From the NCBI RefSeq assembly GCF_001264245.1, contig NZ_CP011339.1:4092001-4156000 (forward strand): DNA of 64,000 nt, given 5' to 3'. A program made the translations under genes and the position numbers. Shown piece after piece: positions 17,376 to 26,245 of this stretch (the stretch's first letter is position 1; each line of letters begins with the position of its first letter). Under the pieces are notes generated by a model, which saw only the letters and a list, made by a program, of their open reading frames with translations, made no database searches and had not been told where the DNA came from. The DNA comes from Microcystis panniformis FACHB-1757 (GTDB lineage: Bacteria > Cyanobacteriota > Cyanobacteriia > Cyanobacteriales > Microcystaceae).

Positions 17376-19277
17376 ATGACTAACTTTAACTTGGTAAATA
17401 ACTCTCTAAGTCGTTATGACACTCGACATTTAGTTATGTTTAGTGGCAAAGGAGGAGTGGGAAAAACCACCCTTTCCTGTGGATTTGCTCGCCGTTGGGC
17501 TAAATTATTTCCCGAGGAACAAATCCTGTTAATCTCAACCGATCCTGCTCATTCTTTAGGGGATGTATTGCAAACAGAAGTTAGCGATCAAGCATCACCT
17601 GTAAAAGACTTACCCAACTTAAAAGTTAGGGCATTAGATGCGGAAAAATTGCTCTTAGAATTTAAAGAAAAATACGGAAAATTTTTAGAACTTTTAGTAG
17701 AACGGGGCAGTTTTGTTGAAGGAGAAGATTTAACTCCTGTTTGGGATTTAGACTGGCCAGGTTTAGATGAAATTATGGGTCTATTAGAAATTCAACGATT
17801 ACTTATTGACAATGTTGTAGATCGAATTGTTGTTGATATGGCTCCCTCTGGTCATACCTTGAATTTATTGGGGATTAAAGACTTTTTAGAGATTATTTTA
17901 AATTCTTTAGAGTTGTTTCAAGAAAAACATCGTGTTATTTCGCAAACTTTTTCAAAAACCTACAATGCCGATGATGTGGATGACTTTTTAGTCAAAACAC
18001 AAGCAGAATTAACCGAAGGCAAACGAATCCTACAAGATCGGGATTTTACCCTTTGTTTAATTGTGGCAATTGCCGAACCGATGAGTTTATTAGAAACCGA
18101 ACGATTACTCAATAGTTTGCATCACTTAAATATTCCCTGCGGCAGCTTATTTATTAATCGCATTCTAACGGATCCTAATCAAAATTTAGATCGCTATAGT
18201 GAGCAACAGCAACTCCTGGATAAATTCCTAAAAATTCCAGGTCAAGAGACAATTTTCACCCTGCCCCAACAATCAAAAGAACCCCTAGGAGGTGAAGCAT
18301 TAGATCAGATCATGAGTCAAATTAAAATCATCGAAAAAGTAGAATTTACTCCCCCGCCTCCTATTCAATGGCCGCAAAAAATTCTGCCGAGTTTTAGTGA
18401 TTTTATTGACGACAAACGCCAACTCATTATCATTGGTGGCAAGGGGGGGGTGGGAAAAACCACCGTTGCTGCGGCTATTGGTTGGGCGTTAGCTAATCGT
18501 CATCCCGATCAAAAAATTAGAATTATTTCTATTGATCCAGCGCATTCTTTGGGAGATGCCTTTGGGACAAAGTTAGGACATCAATCCACACAATTAACTG
18601 CTAATTTAAGTGGTCAAGAAGTTGATGCTAATATCATTTTAGAAAAATTTCGGGATGATTATTTATGGGAACTGGCAGAAATGATTAGTGGTGAAGGTAG
18701 CGAAGAAGGAAACATCAAACTAGCTTATACTCCGGAAGCTTGGCGACAAATTGTAGCTCAATCTCTGCCTGGAATTGATGAAATGTTGTCCCTAGTAAAA
18801 GTAATGGAGTTATTAGACCAGAAACAACAAGATTTGATTATTTTAGATACAGCCCCTACCGGTCATCTCCTGCGATTTTTGGAAATGCCAACGGCTTTAG
18901 GAGATTGGTTAAGTTGGATTTTTAAGCTTTGGATGAAGTATCAAAATGTCTTAGGGCGTGTAGATTTAATGGGACGATTACGAACCTTAAGACAACAAGT
19001 GATGTCTGCCCAGAAAAAACTAAAAGACCCCCAACATACAGAATTTATTGGAGTTTTGCAAGCCCAAGATGCTATCGTTGCCGAACAACTGCGATTGACA
19101 GCATCTTTGAAAAAAATGGGAGTCTATCAACGTTATGTCGTGCAGAATCGTTATCATGCTAATGAGGAAATTGATCGGGATTTATTCCCAGATCAAACTT
19201 TGATCCGCTTACCCAGTTTACCCCGGTCAGTAGAACCTCTAGCCCGGGTAAAAGGCGCGGCAGATCTGTTATTTTAA
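17376..19277 (+). CDS. Tandem ArsA/Get3 (TRC40)-family ATPase attached to the gas-vesicle cluster
   Basis: 633 residues, two homologous ATPase halves. Half 1 has the P-loop SGKGGVGKTTLS (about 23-34), STDPAHSLGDVL and VVDMAPSGHTLNLL. Half 2 has GGKGGVGKTTVA (about 355), SIDPAHSLGDAFG and ILDTAPTGHLLRFLEMP. All are signature motifs of the deviant Walker A family used by Get3 to carry hydrophobic tail-anchored proteins and by ArsA for arsenite. No ars genes are near. The tight spacing after gvpW suggests a gas-vesicle role, perhaps handling hydrophobic GvpA; that is inference. Confidence 0.88.
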   Translation: MTNFNLVNNSLSRYDTRHLVMFSGKGGVGKTTLSCGFARRWAKLFPEEQILLISTDPAHSLGDVLQTEVSDQASPVKDLPNLKVRALDAEKLLLEFKEKYGKFLELLVERGSFVEGEDLTPVWDLDWPGLDEIMGLLEIQRLLIDNVVDRIVVDMAPSGHTLNLLGIKDFLEIILNSLELFQEKHRVISQTFSKTYNADDVDDFLVKTQAELTEGKRILQDRDFTLCLIVAIAEPMSLLETERLLNSLHHLNIPCGSLFINRILTDPNQNLDRYSEQQQLLDKFLKIPGQETIFTLPQQSKEPLGGEALDQIMSQIKIIEKVEFTPPPPIQWPQKILPSFSDFIDDKRQLIIIGGKGGVGKTTVAAAIGWALANRHPDQKIRIISIDPAHSLGDAFGTKLGHQSTQLTANLSGQEVDANIILEKFRDDYLWELAEMISGEGSEEGNIKLAYTPEAWRQIVAQSLPGIDEMLSLVKVMELLDQKQQDLIILDTAPTGHLLRFLEMPTALGDWLSWIFKLWMKYQNVLGRVDLMGRLRTLRQQVMSAQKKLKDPQHTEFIGVLQAQDAIVAEQLRLTASLKKMGVYQRYVVQNRYHANEEIDRDLFPDQTLIRLPSLPRSVEPLARVKGAADLLF

Positions 19278-19360
19278 AGGTAATTAGTCTGATCAAGTCG
19301 GACTTCTTAACCCCATCTATCACCCAGTCCCCATCTTTCACTTGACTCAGGAGAAATTTT

Positions 19361-21205
19361 ATGGCAGAATTATTCAAAGGCTTCGAGCAATTAGTCGAAC
19401 TGGCTAAAATCTTGGAAGAGAAACTGGAAAAAGGGGAAATTAAAACCGAAATGCAATTTAATTCCCGTCCCTTGAGTAATATTCCCCGTTCTGGCGGTAT
19501 TCCCCGTTCAGGGGGAGTTTCTCGTCAGAGCAATTCTGCTGGGGATGATTTTGAGGTCAATCGCAATCGCTCATCCCCCACCGATTCAGGGGTTGAAGAC
19601 ACTGTGACACCGCCCGAAGGACCGACCACGTCTTCCCTGAAAGATGTTGGTGGCTTGACGGAAGTGATTAAAGAACTCAAGGAACTAATTGCCATTCCCC
19701 TGAAACGCCCTGACTTGTTGGCCAAGTTAGGACTTGAACCCACTCGCGGCGTTCTCTTAGTCGGACCCCCTGGAACCGGTAAAACCCTGACCGCCCGTGC
19801 TTTGGCCGAAGAACTCGGTGTTAACTATATTGCCTTAGTCGGACCAGAGGTGATCAGCAAATATTATGGGGAGGCTGAACAAAAACTGCGGGGAATTTTT
19901 GAGAAAGCCGGTAAGAATGCGCCTTGTATCGTTTTTATTGACGAAATTGATAGCATGGCACCCGATCGCAGTAAAGTTGAAGGGGAAGTAGAAAAAAGAC
20001 TGGTGGCCCAATTGCTGGGTTTAATGGATGGCTTTGCCCAAAGCCGAGGGGTGATTGTTCTAGCGGCGACAAACCGTCCCGACCATCTTGACCCTGCCCT
20101 CCGTCGCCCTGGACGGTTTGACCGAGAAGTCCTCTTTCGGGTGCCTGACCGCAAAGGCCGTTTAGAAATCCTGCAAATTCTCACCCGTTCCATGCCCCTA
20201 GATGAATCAGTTTCCTTAGCTCTGATTGCCGATAATGCGGTGGGATTTGTCGGGTCAGATTTAAAAGCCGTTTGCCAGAAAGCGGCCTATAGTGCTTTGC
20301 GGCGCCAGGTTCCTACGATTGACTCGCAAATTCCGGAAACAATGACGGTGGTCCAAGCCGACTTTTTGCAAGCCCTTAAAGAAGTTAAACCGGCGGTATT
20401 GCGGTCTGTGGAAGTGGAATCTCCCCATGTGGCTTGGGACAATATTGGCGGACTTGAACAGATTAAACAAACCCTACAGGAGTCCGTGGAAGGGGCATTA
20501 CTCCATCCGCAATTATATACGCAAACCAAAGCCCAAGCTCCCAAAGGTATTTTACTTTGGGGTCCTCCCGGAACGGGAAAAACCTTATTGGCCAAAGCGG
20601 TTGCATCTCAGGCGCGAGCTAATTTTATTAGTATTAATGGACCTGAGCTTTTGAGTAAATGGGTGGGTGCGAGTGAACAGGCGGTGCGTGAGTTGTTTGC
20701 CAAAGCTCGTCAGGCAGCCCCTTGTGTGGTTTTTATTGATGAAATTGATACTTTAGCACCAGCAAGAGGTCGTTATAGTGGGGATTCAGGAGTGAGTGAC
20801 CGGGTTGTGGGACAAATCCTCACGGAGTTAGATGGATTGCAAACGGGGGCAACGATTTTAGTGATTGGAGCCACTAATCGCCCAGATGCGTTAGATCCAG
20901 CCTTATTGCGAGCGGGACGGTTGGATTTACAGTTAAAAGTTGATTTACCGAATGCCTCTAGTCGTTTAGCAATTCTCGGGGTTCATAATGATGAACGTCC
21001 TTTACAGGATGTGGATTTAGGCTATTGGGCCGAGGCAACCGAAGGCTGGAATGGCGCAGATTTAGCGTTATTATGTAACCAAGCGGCACTGATGGCAATT
21101 CGTCGTTATCGCCATCAGGGAATGACTGACCCGGCTGAGATTCGCATTACAACGGCTGATTTTAATCATGCTTACCAACTGTTGGTTGAACAGCGTGCCA
21201 ATTGA
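19361..21205 (+). CDS. Cdc48/p97-like double AAA ATPase downstream of the gas-vesicle cluster
   Basis: 614 residues with two AAA modules. Module 1 has GPPGTGKTLTARALAEE, FIDEIDSMAPDRSK and AATNRPDHLDPALRRPGRFD. Module 2 has GPPGTGKTLLAKAVASQ, FIDEIDTLAPARGRY and GATNRPDALDPALLRAGRLD. The p97 N-domain is absent. In its place is a leader of about 90 residues beginning FKGFEQLVELAKILEEKL, followed by a Ser/Gly/Pro linker. Such enzymes unfold or disassemble protein assemblies. It lies 83 bp behind the ArsA-like gene on the same strand. A role in vesicle assembly or turnover is an inference from position. Confidence 0.88.
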   Translation: MAELFKGFEQLVELAKILEEKLEKGEIKTEMQFNSRPLSNIPRSGGIPRSGGVSRQSNSAGDDFEVNRNRSSPTDSGVEDTVTPPEGPTTSSLKDVGGLTEVIKELKELIAIPLKRPDLLAKLGLEPTRGVLLVGPPGTGKTLTARALAEELGVNYIALVGPEVISKYYGEAEQKLRGIFEKAGKNAPCIVFIDEIDSMAPDRSKVEGEVEKRLVAQLLGLMDGFAQSRGVIVLAATNRPDHLDPALRRPGRFDREVLFRVPDRKGRLEILQILTRSMPLDESVSLALIADNAVGFVGSDLKAVCQKAAYSALRRQVPTIDSQIPETMTVVQADFLQALKEVKPAVLRSVEVESPHVAWDNIGGLEQIKQTLQESVEGALLHPQLYTQTKAQAPKGILLWGPPGTGKTLLAKAVASQARANFISINGPELLSKWVGASEQAVRELFAKARQAAPCVVFIDEIDTLAPARGRYSGDSGVSDRVVGQILTELDGLQTGATILVIGATNRPDALDPALLRAGRLDLQLKVDLPNASSRLAILGVHNDERPLQDVDLGYWAEATEGWNGADLALLCNQAALMAIRRYRHQGMTDPAEIRITTADFNHAYQLLVEQRAN

Positions 21206-21212
21206 TTTTTTT

Positions 21213-21236
21213 TCCCCCTTGCTTTAGTAGGGGGGA
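21213..21236. terminator. C/G hairpin after the AAA ATPase gene
   Basis: CCCCC and GGGGG pair across an 11-nt loop just after the stop codon, preceded by a run of nine T. It could serve as a terminator, most plausibly for minus-strand or bidirectional use. Confidence 0.4.
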
Positions 21237-21303
21237 GAATCTCAATTCAGGAAAACCATCCTAAAAAGTAAAATTTTCAAAAATGTCTGCAATCATGGGT
21301 CTA

Positions 21304-21397
21304 ATACTAAATCCGGTTATTAAAAACTGATTATTTATTTCCCCTTTTGCATGAGTGCCTGTCCTGATATGTAGCCTATACTCAACGGATTTAGTAT
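21304..21397. mobile_element. MITE-like element with perfect 12-bp terminal inverted repeats
   Basis: ATACTAAATCCG at 21304-21315 and its exact complement CGGATTTAGTAT at 21386-21397 bound a 94-bp non-coding stretch. TA dinucleotides lie at both ends. It is unrelated in sequence to the other small elements in this window. Confidence 0.7.
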
Positions 21398-21490
21398 AAC
21401 TTTGTCTTGATAATTTACAAAACGATTGGAACCTGAAGAAGAAAAATTATTACGGGGTTTAACTGACAGTGTTTCTCAAAAAACTGATGT

Positions 21491-23098
21491 TTACTTTTCC
21501 TCTTGTCTTCTTGTTGCTAATTGGTCTAAAATTTCGGCGTGAACTTGGCGAGTAATTGGATAAAAATAGGCAAGAATTAAGCTAATGATCAGAAAAAATG
21601 CCGGTAAAGGAGCAATTGCTAGGCGAATTGCTATTAAAGCACTATCTGGCTGCAGGGGAATTGCTTCTCCTGGGATTCTCGGTTTAAAACCCGATGTTTC
21701 TAGAGCAATACCGACAAGAAATAACCCCAAAGCTAAACCAATTTTTTGCAAAAGTACCATGAAAGCATAAAAAATACCTTCTCGACGTTTTCCTGTTTCT
21801 AATTCGTCTAATTCAATCACATCGGGAACCATTGACCAAGGAATTAAATAGGCCACAGATACGCCAAATCCTGCCAAAACTGCCAAAGCATACATTAAAG
21901 TTATTTGTCCGGGTTGGAGCAAAAATAAACCAATTTGGGCAATAATCCAGAATGTCATCCCTAAAAAATAGACTATCTTTTTGTCTAATTTCTGACTAAC
22001 TGCTTGCCAGAAAAATAACATCACTAAAGCTGTTCCCTGTACTGCCAAAGCGACTAAACCCGATTCTGCTTCCGATAGTCTCATGTAGCTGACGACGTAG
22101 TAAACCAAAATCGAGGCGGTTAATTGTACTCCTAACCAAGCACAAAGATAGATGCCAATAACGTATAAAAAGGGACGATTACCAAAAACTATTTTTAATT
22201 GTTCTTTCAGGGGAATAGTTTCGGTATTATTATCCGCTTCTCTCTGTTTAATTGCCGCGCTATCCTTGAGATGATTTTCAGTTTTGCCATAGTAAAGGGT
22301 TAACCCCGAAACTATCCCTTCTATTCCTAATAAAATTGTGGAAATAGCGATAAAGTCTCTGGGATTCACCCCAATTTTTCCTAGTCCATAGACCAAGGAA
22401 AGCGCACCGATAACTATAAAAGCAATTGCCAAAACTTTTTTCTGGGGAGAATTGAGAATCGCTTTTGCTCCTCGTTCTTGTAAAGCTAAAGCGCACAAAA
22501 TAACTGCTATAATCGACATTAAAGCACAAACTACACCTAACAATAAAAAAGCTTGATGGAGATCGTTGGCATAGGACGATGAGACGATAATATAGAGAAT
22601 TAATGAGAGAATGCTGCCCCCGATGGAAAAGGCAAAACGAAAACTATTTAAGCGGGTTCTCTCATTATAATCATAAGTTAATTCAGGGGTGAGTGCCTGG
22701 TAGGGAAGATTGACTACTGTATAGGTTAAATTAAAGATAATACCAATAAAAATATAATATAAAAATAGCCATAATTGGTTATTAGTCGGGATTAACCACA
22801 GTAAAAAATAGCTAATTCCGAAGGGAATCGACCCCAATAACATCCATGGTAAGCGACGACCCCAGATAGTACGAGTTCGATCGCTCCACATGCCAATGAT
22901 CGGATCGTTAATAGCGTCGAAAATTCTCACCACCATCAGCACACTACCAGCTAATCCTGCCGATAATCCTGCCACATCAGTGAGGAAAAATAGCAGGTAA
23001 AATACCGAGATATTGGCAGTGATAGCCGGTCCCAAATCCCCCGCACCATAGGCGATTTTTGTGGTTAAATTGAGTCTTTCAGAAGTCAAATGAGCCAT
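21491..23098 (-). CDS. MFS transporter of the GPH (glycoside-pentoside-hexuronide:cation symporter) type
   Basis: 535 residues with about twelve hydrophobic segments. The N-terminus is characteristic: TKIAYGAGDLGPAITANI, then RIFDAINDPIIGMWSDRTRT, where the conserved Asp pair of MelB-type symporters lies, then WGRRLPWMLLGSIPFG. A cytoplasmic loop of about 70 residues separates the halves. It is probably a sugar or organic-solute symporter in the cytoplasmic membrane. The substrate cannot be read from the sequence; the genes around it are unrelated. Confidence 0.88.
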   Translation of the reverse strand: MAHLTSERLNLTTKIAYGAGDLGPAITANISVFYLLFFLTDVAGLSAGLAGSVLMVVRIFDAINDPIIGMWSDRTRTIWGRRLPWMLLGSIPFGISYFLLWLIPTNNQLWLFLYYIFIGIIFNLTYTVVNLPYQALTPELTYDYNERTRLNSFRFAFSIGGSILSLILYIIVSSSYANDLHQAFLLLGVVCALMSIIAVILCALALQERGAKAILNSPQKKVLAIAFIVIGALSLVYGLGKIGVNPRDFIAISTILLGIEGIVSGLTLYYGKTENHLKDSAAIKQREADNNTETIPLKEQLKIVFGNRPFLYVIGIYLCAWLGVQLTASILVYYVVSYMRLSEAESGLVALAVQGTALVMLFFWQAVSQKLDKKIVYFLGMTFWIIAQIGLFLLQPGQITLMYALAVLAGFGVSVAYLIPWSMVPDVIELDELETGKRREGIFYAFMVLLQKIGLALGLFLVGIALETSGFKPRIPGEAIPLQPDSALIAIRLAIAPLPAFFLIISLILAYFYPITRQVHAEILDQLATRRQEEK

Positions 23099-23383
23099 AA
23101 AAGCAATTACAGAGATTAAAATAAGCTTAACCGTTCTGGGAGCAGTTGAGGAACTTTAATTTTTTTTGTCTCTAGTAATTCCTGAAAATATCTAGCGTTA
23201 AAAGGGAAGATTCCCCGATGACACAAGGGACAAAGAAATAGCTTGATCTTTGGCATCCAGGAAAATTCTGACTATTTCCCCGTCCTTCACTTTTTATCTA
23301 TCGCCCTGGCAGCATCATCAGCTAAACTGACTAATATCAGTTATTTTAGCTATCAGCATCGGAATTCCCCTTATTCTGGCAGT

Positions 23384-23505
23384 TAAGTAGGTGGGTGGAA
23401 TTAAATATAAGATGAACGTAGGTTGGGTTGAAGCATGAAACCCAACTCCCGCATGGGTTACGCTACCGCTAACCCATCCTACAAATAATTGTGCCTCCCT
23501 ACTTA
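23384..23505. mobile_element. MITE-like element with TAAGTAG/CTACTTA ends, family 2
   Basis: 122 bp bounded by TAAGTAGGTGGGTGG and GTGCCTCCCTACTTA. The inside has ACGTAGGTTGGGTTGAAGC and GTAGGATGGGTTAGCGGTAG-type segments. A related, inverted copy sits at 25946-26043, on the other side of the glycosyltransferase and glutaminase genes. The rest of the 570-bp gap 23099-23666 shows no gene. Confidence 0.7.
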
Positions 23506-23666
23506 CAAGCGAGAAGATCGCCCAGATTGTTCTTTTTCGGACTGTTAGCGGTTAGGAGCTATTACTGGGGAGACGATCGAAATAGATCAAGAAAGTGTGA
23601 TAGTACAGATAAGAGATCGGGGAAAATTTTTTCGCCAAACCTAAAACTTTTTGACGCTGACGTTCT

Positions 23667-24770
23667 ATGATGCCTCATATCTTCCTATTTTTAGAGATTT
23701 TTTCCCAAGAAGGCGGTATTCAATCCTATATCAAGGATGTCCTGCAAGCTTATCTCACTTTGCCCGATTGCGAGGCGGCCGAGGTTTTTTTACTGCGGGA
23801 TGCCCCTGATTGTCCTAATCCTTTCAAAAATCAAGGTATTACCTTTCATTACCTGAAAAATAACTCAGCAACTCTCGGACGCATTCAATTAGCCCTTAAG
23901 TTTCTAGTTTCTCTCCTCCGGAAACGTCCCCAACGGGTTTTTTGTGGTCATATAAATTTAGCTCCTCTCACCCGTCTTTACTGTCAAGCTTTAGGCATAC
24001 CCTACACCGTCCTCACCTACGGCAATGAAGTCTGGGAACCTTTACCAAATTCCCAAAAACAAGCCCTGCAAGCGGCCGCATCGATCTGGACAATTAGCCG
24101 TTACACTCGCGATCTTATGTGTAAGGCTAACGCTATCGATCCCAAAAAAGTAGCAATTCTCCCCTGTGTGGTGGATGAGGAAAAGTTTAATTTAGGTGAA
24201 AAGTCCTTGACATTAATCAAAAAATATGATATGGAAAATGCCAAAGTTTTATTAACAGTGGCCCGGTTGTGGTCGGGGGATATCCATAAAGGGGTAGATG
24301 TTACCATTCGGGCCCTGCCGACAATTCTAGAGACTTATCCCGAAGTAAAATATCTAGTCATTGGACGTGGGGACGATCGCCCCAGGTTAGAAGCTTTAAC
24401 CAAGCAGTTAGGAGTGGATAAACAGGTAATTTTCGCGGGTTTTGTCCCGACGGAGGAATTAGCCGACCATTATCGTTTAGCCGATGCTTACGTTATGCCC
24501 TCCCGGGAAGGATTCGGGATTGTTTACCTAGAGGCCATGGCCTGTGGTATTCCCGTGATTTCTGGAGATGAGGACGGTTCAGCAGAACCGCTGCAGGATG
24601 GTTTGGTGGGGTGGCGCGTTCCCTATCGAGATGCCGAAAAGGTGGCTCAAGCTTGTTTAGAAATTTTGCCAGGTCAGGATCAACGTTGTCACCCGCAATG
24701 GTTGCGTCAACAAACTGTAACTAAATTCGGCAAAAAGACTTTACAGGCAAAATTACGGCAGTTAATCTAA
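23667..24770 (+). CDS. Glycosyltransferase, family 4 (GT-B fold)
   Basis: 367 residues. The N-terminal domain begins PHIFLFLEIFSQEGGIQSY, the usual Gly-rich acceptor-side loop. The donor-side domain has LLTVARLWSGDIHKGVDV, YLVIGRGDDRPRLEAL, FAGFVPTEEL and the motif MPSREGFGIVYLEAMACG, whose Glu residues bind the nucleotide-sugar. It is a cytoplasmic retaining glycosyltransferase, likely for surface polysaccharide; donor and acceptor are unknown. It stands alone between two inverted small repeats together with glutaminase. Confidence 0.9.
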   Translation: MMPHIFLFLEIFSQEGGIQSYIKDVLQAYLTLPDCEAAEVFLLRDAPDCPNPFKNQGITFHYLKNNSATLGRIQLALKFLVSLLRKRPQRVFCGHINLAPLTRLYCQALGIPYTVLTYGNEVWEPLPNSQKQALQAAASIWTISRYTRDLMCKANAIDPKKVAILPCVVDEEKFNLGEKSLTLIKKYDMENAKVLLTVARLWSGDIHKGVDVTIRALPTILETYPEVKYLVIGRGDDRPRLEALTKQLGVDKQVIFAGFVPTEELADHYRLADAYVMPSREGFGIVYLEAMACGIPVISGDEDGSAEPLQDGLVGWRVPYRDAEKVAQACLEILPGQDQRCHPQWLRQQTVTKFGKKTLQAKLRQLI

Positions 24771-24868
24771 TTATAACTTCATTGGGCATCGTCTCCTCAA
24801 TACCGGCCACTGACTAGCCAAAACCACAACTTTGTCACTCATTATTAAGATAACTGCTATACTCCTCT

Positions 24869-25885
24869 ATGGCTTCCCCAAAAGATTTTATTAGTCCGGT
24901 CAATTCTGGTCAAAAGTTGGTCTATCCTTTTCGCAACTATCTTAACTATCTTCACGACAAATACTCTGATTTACAGACGGGTAAGATCGCCGATTATATT
25001 CCGGAATTAGCCCTAGCAGCTCCACAATGGTTTGGTATTTCGGTAATTACCACTGACGGTCAGATTTTTGAGGTGGGAGACTGTCGGCAAACCTTTACAG
25101 TACAATCGATTTCTAAAGCTTTTGTCTTTGGATTAGCTCTAGAAGATCACGGAAGGGAATACGTTAACAGTAAAGTCGGTGTTGAACCCACGGGGGAAGC
25201 TTTTAACTCGATTATTCTCGATGAAAAAACCAATCGTCCCTATAATCCTATGGTTAATGCTGGTGCGATCGCTACTACGGATTTAATCACCGGACAGAAT
25301 GCCACGGAAAGGCTAAAACGTATTTTGGAAATGTTTAAACGCTATACGGGTAGGGATCACGAGATTAATGTCCCCGTTTTTCTCTCGGAAAAATCCACCG
25401 GCAATCGTAATCGGGCCATGGCCTATCTGATGCTAAATTTTGGCATGGTTAGCGATAAAATTGAAGAAACCCTCGACCTTTACTGTCAACAATGCGCCAT
25501 CCTCGTCCATGCTCACGATTTAGCCCTGATGGCCGCTACCTTGGCTAATGGGGGTGTCAACCCAATCACAGGAATACGGGCGATCGATGAACACTACGTT
25601 CAAGATGTGATCAGTGTTATGCTTACCTGTGGAATGTACGACGCTTCGGGAGAATGGGCCTATCGAGTAGGATTACCAGCAAAAAGCGGTGTCGGGGGCG
25701 GAATTACGGCAGTAGTCCCCCATCAGTTGGGAATTGGCACTTTTTCGCCCCTTTTAGATGAAAAAGGCAACAGCATCAGAGGAGTGAAAATTTGTCAAGA
25801 TATTTCAGAGGATTTTGGTTTACATTTATTCAATGTGGCCAAACCAGAACGAGATTTAAAAACATGGCTTGAAGGCAATAGTTGA
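24869..25885 (+). CDS. glsA: Glutaminase
   Basis: 338 residues, slightly longer than the usual 305-310 at the C-terminus. The enzyme hydrolyses L-glutamine to glutamate and ammonia. The serine-lysine catalytic motif is FTVQSISKAFVFGLAL. Other conserved blocks are VGVEPTGEAFNSI, NPMVNAGAIATTDLI, the Tyr region AMAYLMLNFGM, and PAKSGVGGGITAVVP near the end. Cytoplasmic. It follows the glycosyltransferase by 98 bp, and no functional link is apparent. Confidence 0.95.
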   Translation: MASPKDFISPVNSGQKLVYPFRNYLNYLHDKYSDLQTGKIADYIPELALAAPQWFGISVITTDGQIFEVGDCRQTFTVQSISKAFVFGLALEDHGREYVNSKVGVEPTGEAFNSIILDEKTNRPYNPMVNAGAIATTDLITGQNATERLKRILEMFKRYTGRDHEINVPVFLSEKSTGNRNRAMAYLMLNFGMVSDKIEETLDLYCQQCAILVHAHDLALMAATLANGGVNPITGIRAIDEHYVQDVISVMLTCGMYDASGEWAYRVGLPAKSGVGGGITAVVPHQLGIGTFSPLLDEKGNSIRGVKICQDISEDFGLHLFNVAKPERDLKTWLEGNS

Positions 25886-25945
25886 TACCACCCCCTACTT
25901 CCCTCTCCCCACTCTGCCATAGCTTTTAAACAGGATTTAGTCTGA

Positions 25946-26043
25946 TAAGTAGGGAGGTACAATTATTTGTAGGATGGGTTAGCGGTAGCGTAACATAATC
26001 GGGCGTTGGGTTTCATGCTTCAACCCAACCTACGTTCTTCTTA
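25946..26043. mobile_element. MITE-like element, family 2, inverted and truncated copy
   Basis: It starts TAAGTAGGGAGGTACAATTA and reads, in the opposite sense, the same internal segments as 23384-23505 (GTAGGATGGGTTAGCGGTAG, TTGGGTTTCATGCTTC, CCCAACCTACGTTC). It stops short of the second terminal repeat. A dispersed fragment AAACTTTTTGCCGCAAACCC ending CTACTTA follows at 26111-26136 and recurs at 29345-29370. Confidence 0.6.
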
Positions 26044-26215
26044 CCCCACAGTTAACTTTACTTTTGTCCTGAAAATCGATAAAACCCCACACCCCACCTG
26101 CCCCCAGGAAAAACTTTTTGCCGCAAACCCTACTTAACTGTCCCCAGCAAGAGCGCCTACCGGCCATAGAAAATTAATTTGGCCAGAGGTCTGTGGAAAA
26201 AATTTCGTAAACCTC

Positions 26216-26245
26216 TTGACAAAAGCAGCGGATTGTGTGTAATAT
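26216..26245 (+). promoter_or_regulatory. Sigma-70-type promoter whose -10 box is the IS target site
   Basis: TTGACA at 26216-26221, an 18-bp spacer, and TAATAT at 26240-26245. TAATAT is exactly the 6-bp target duplicated on insertion of the adjacent IS; its second copy is at 28202-28207, just before the Yfr2-like RNA. The intact promoter therefore once drove that RNA and now points into the IS. Confidence 0.7.

Noticed and set aside
17376..19277. Arsenite efflux ATPase (ArsA) with arsenic resistance role
   Set aside because: No arsB, arsC or arsR is nearby; the context is gas-vesicle genes, so the Get3-like reading is preferred.
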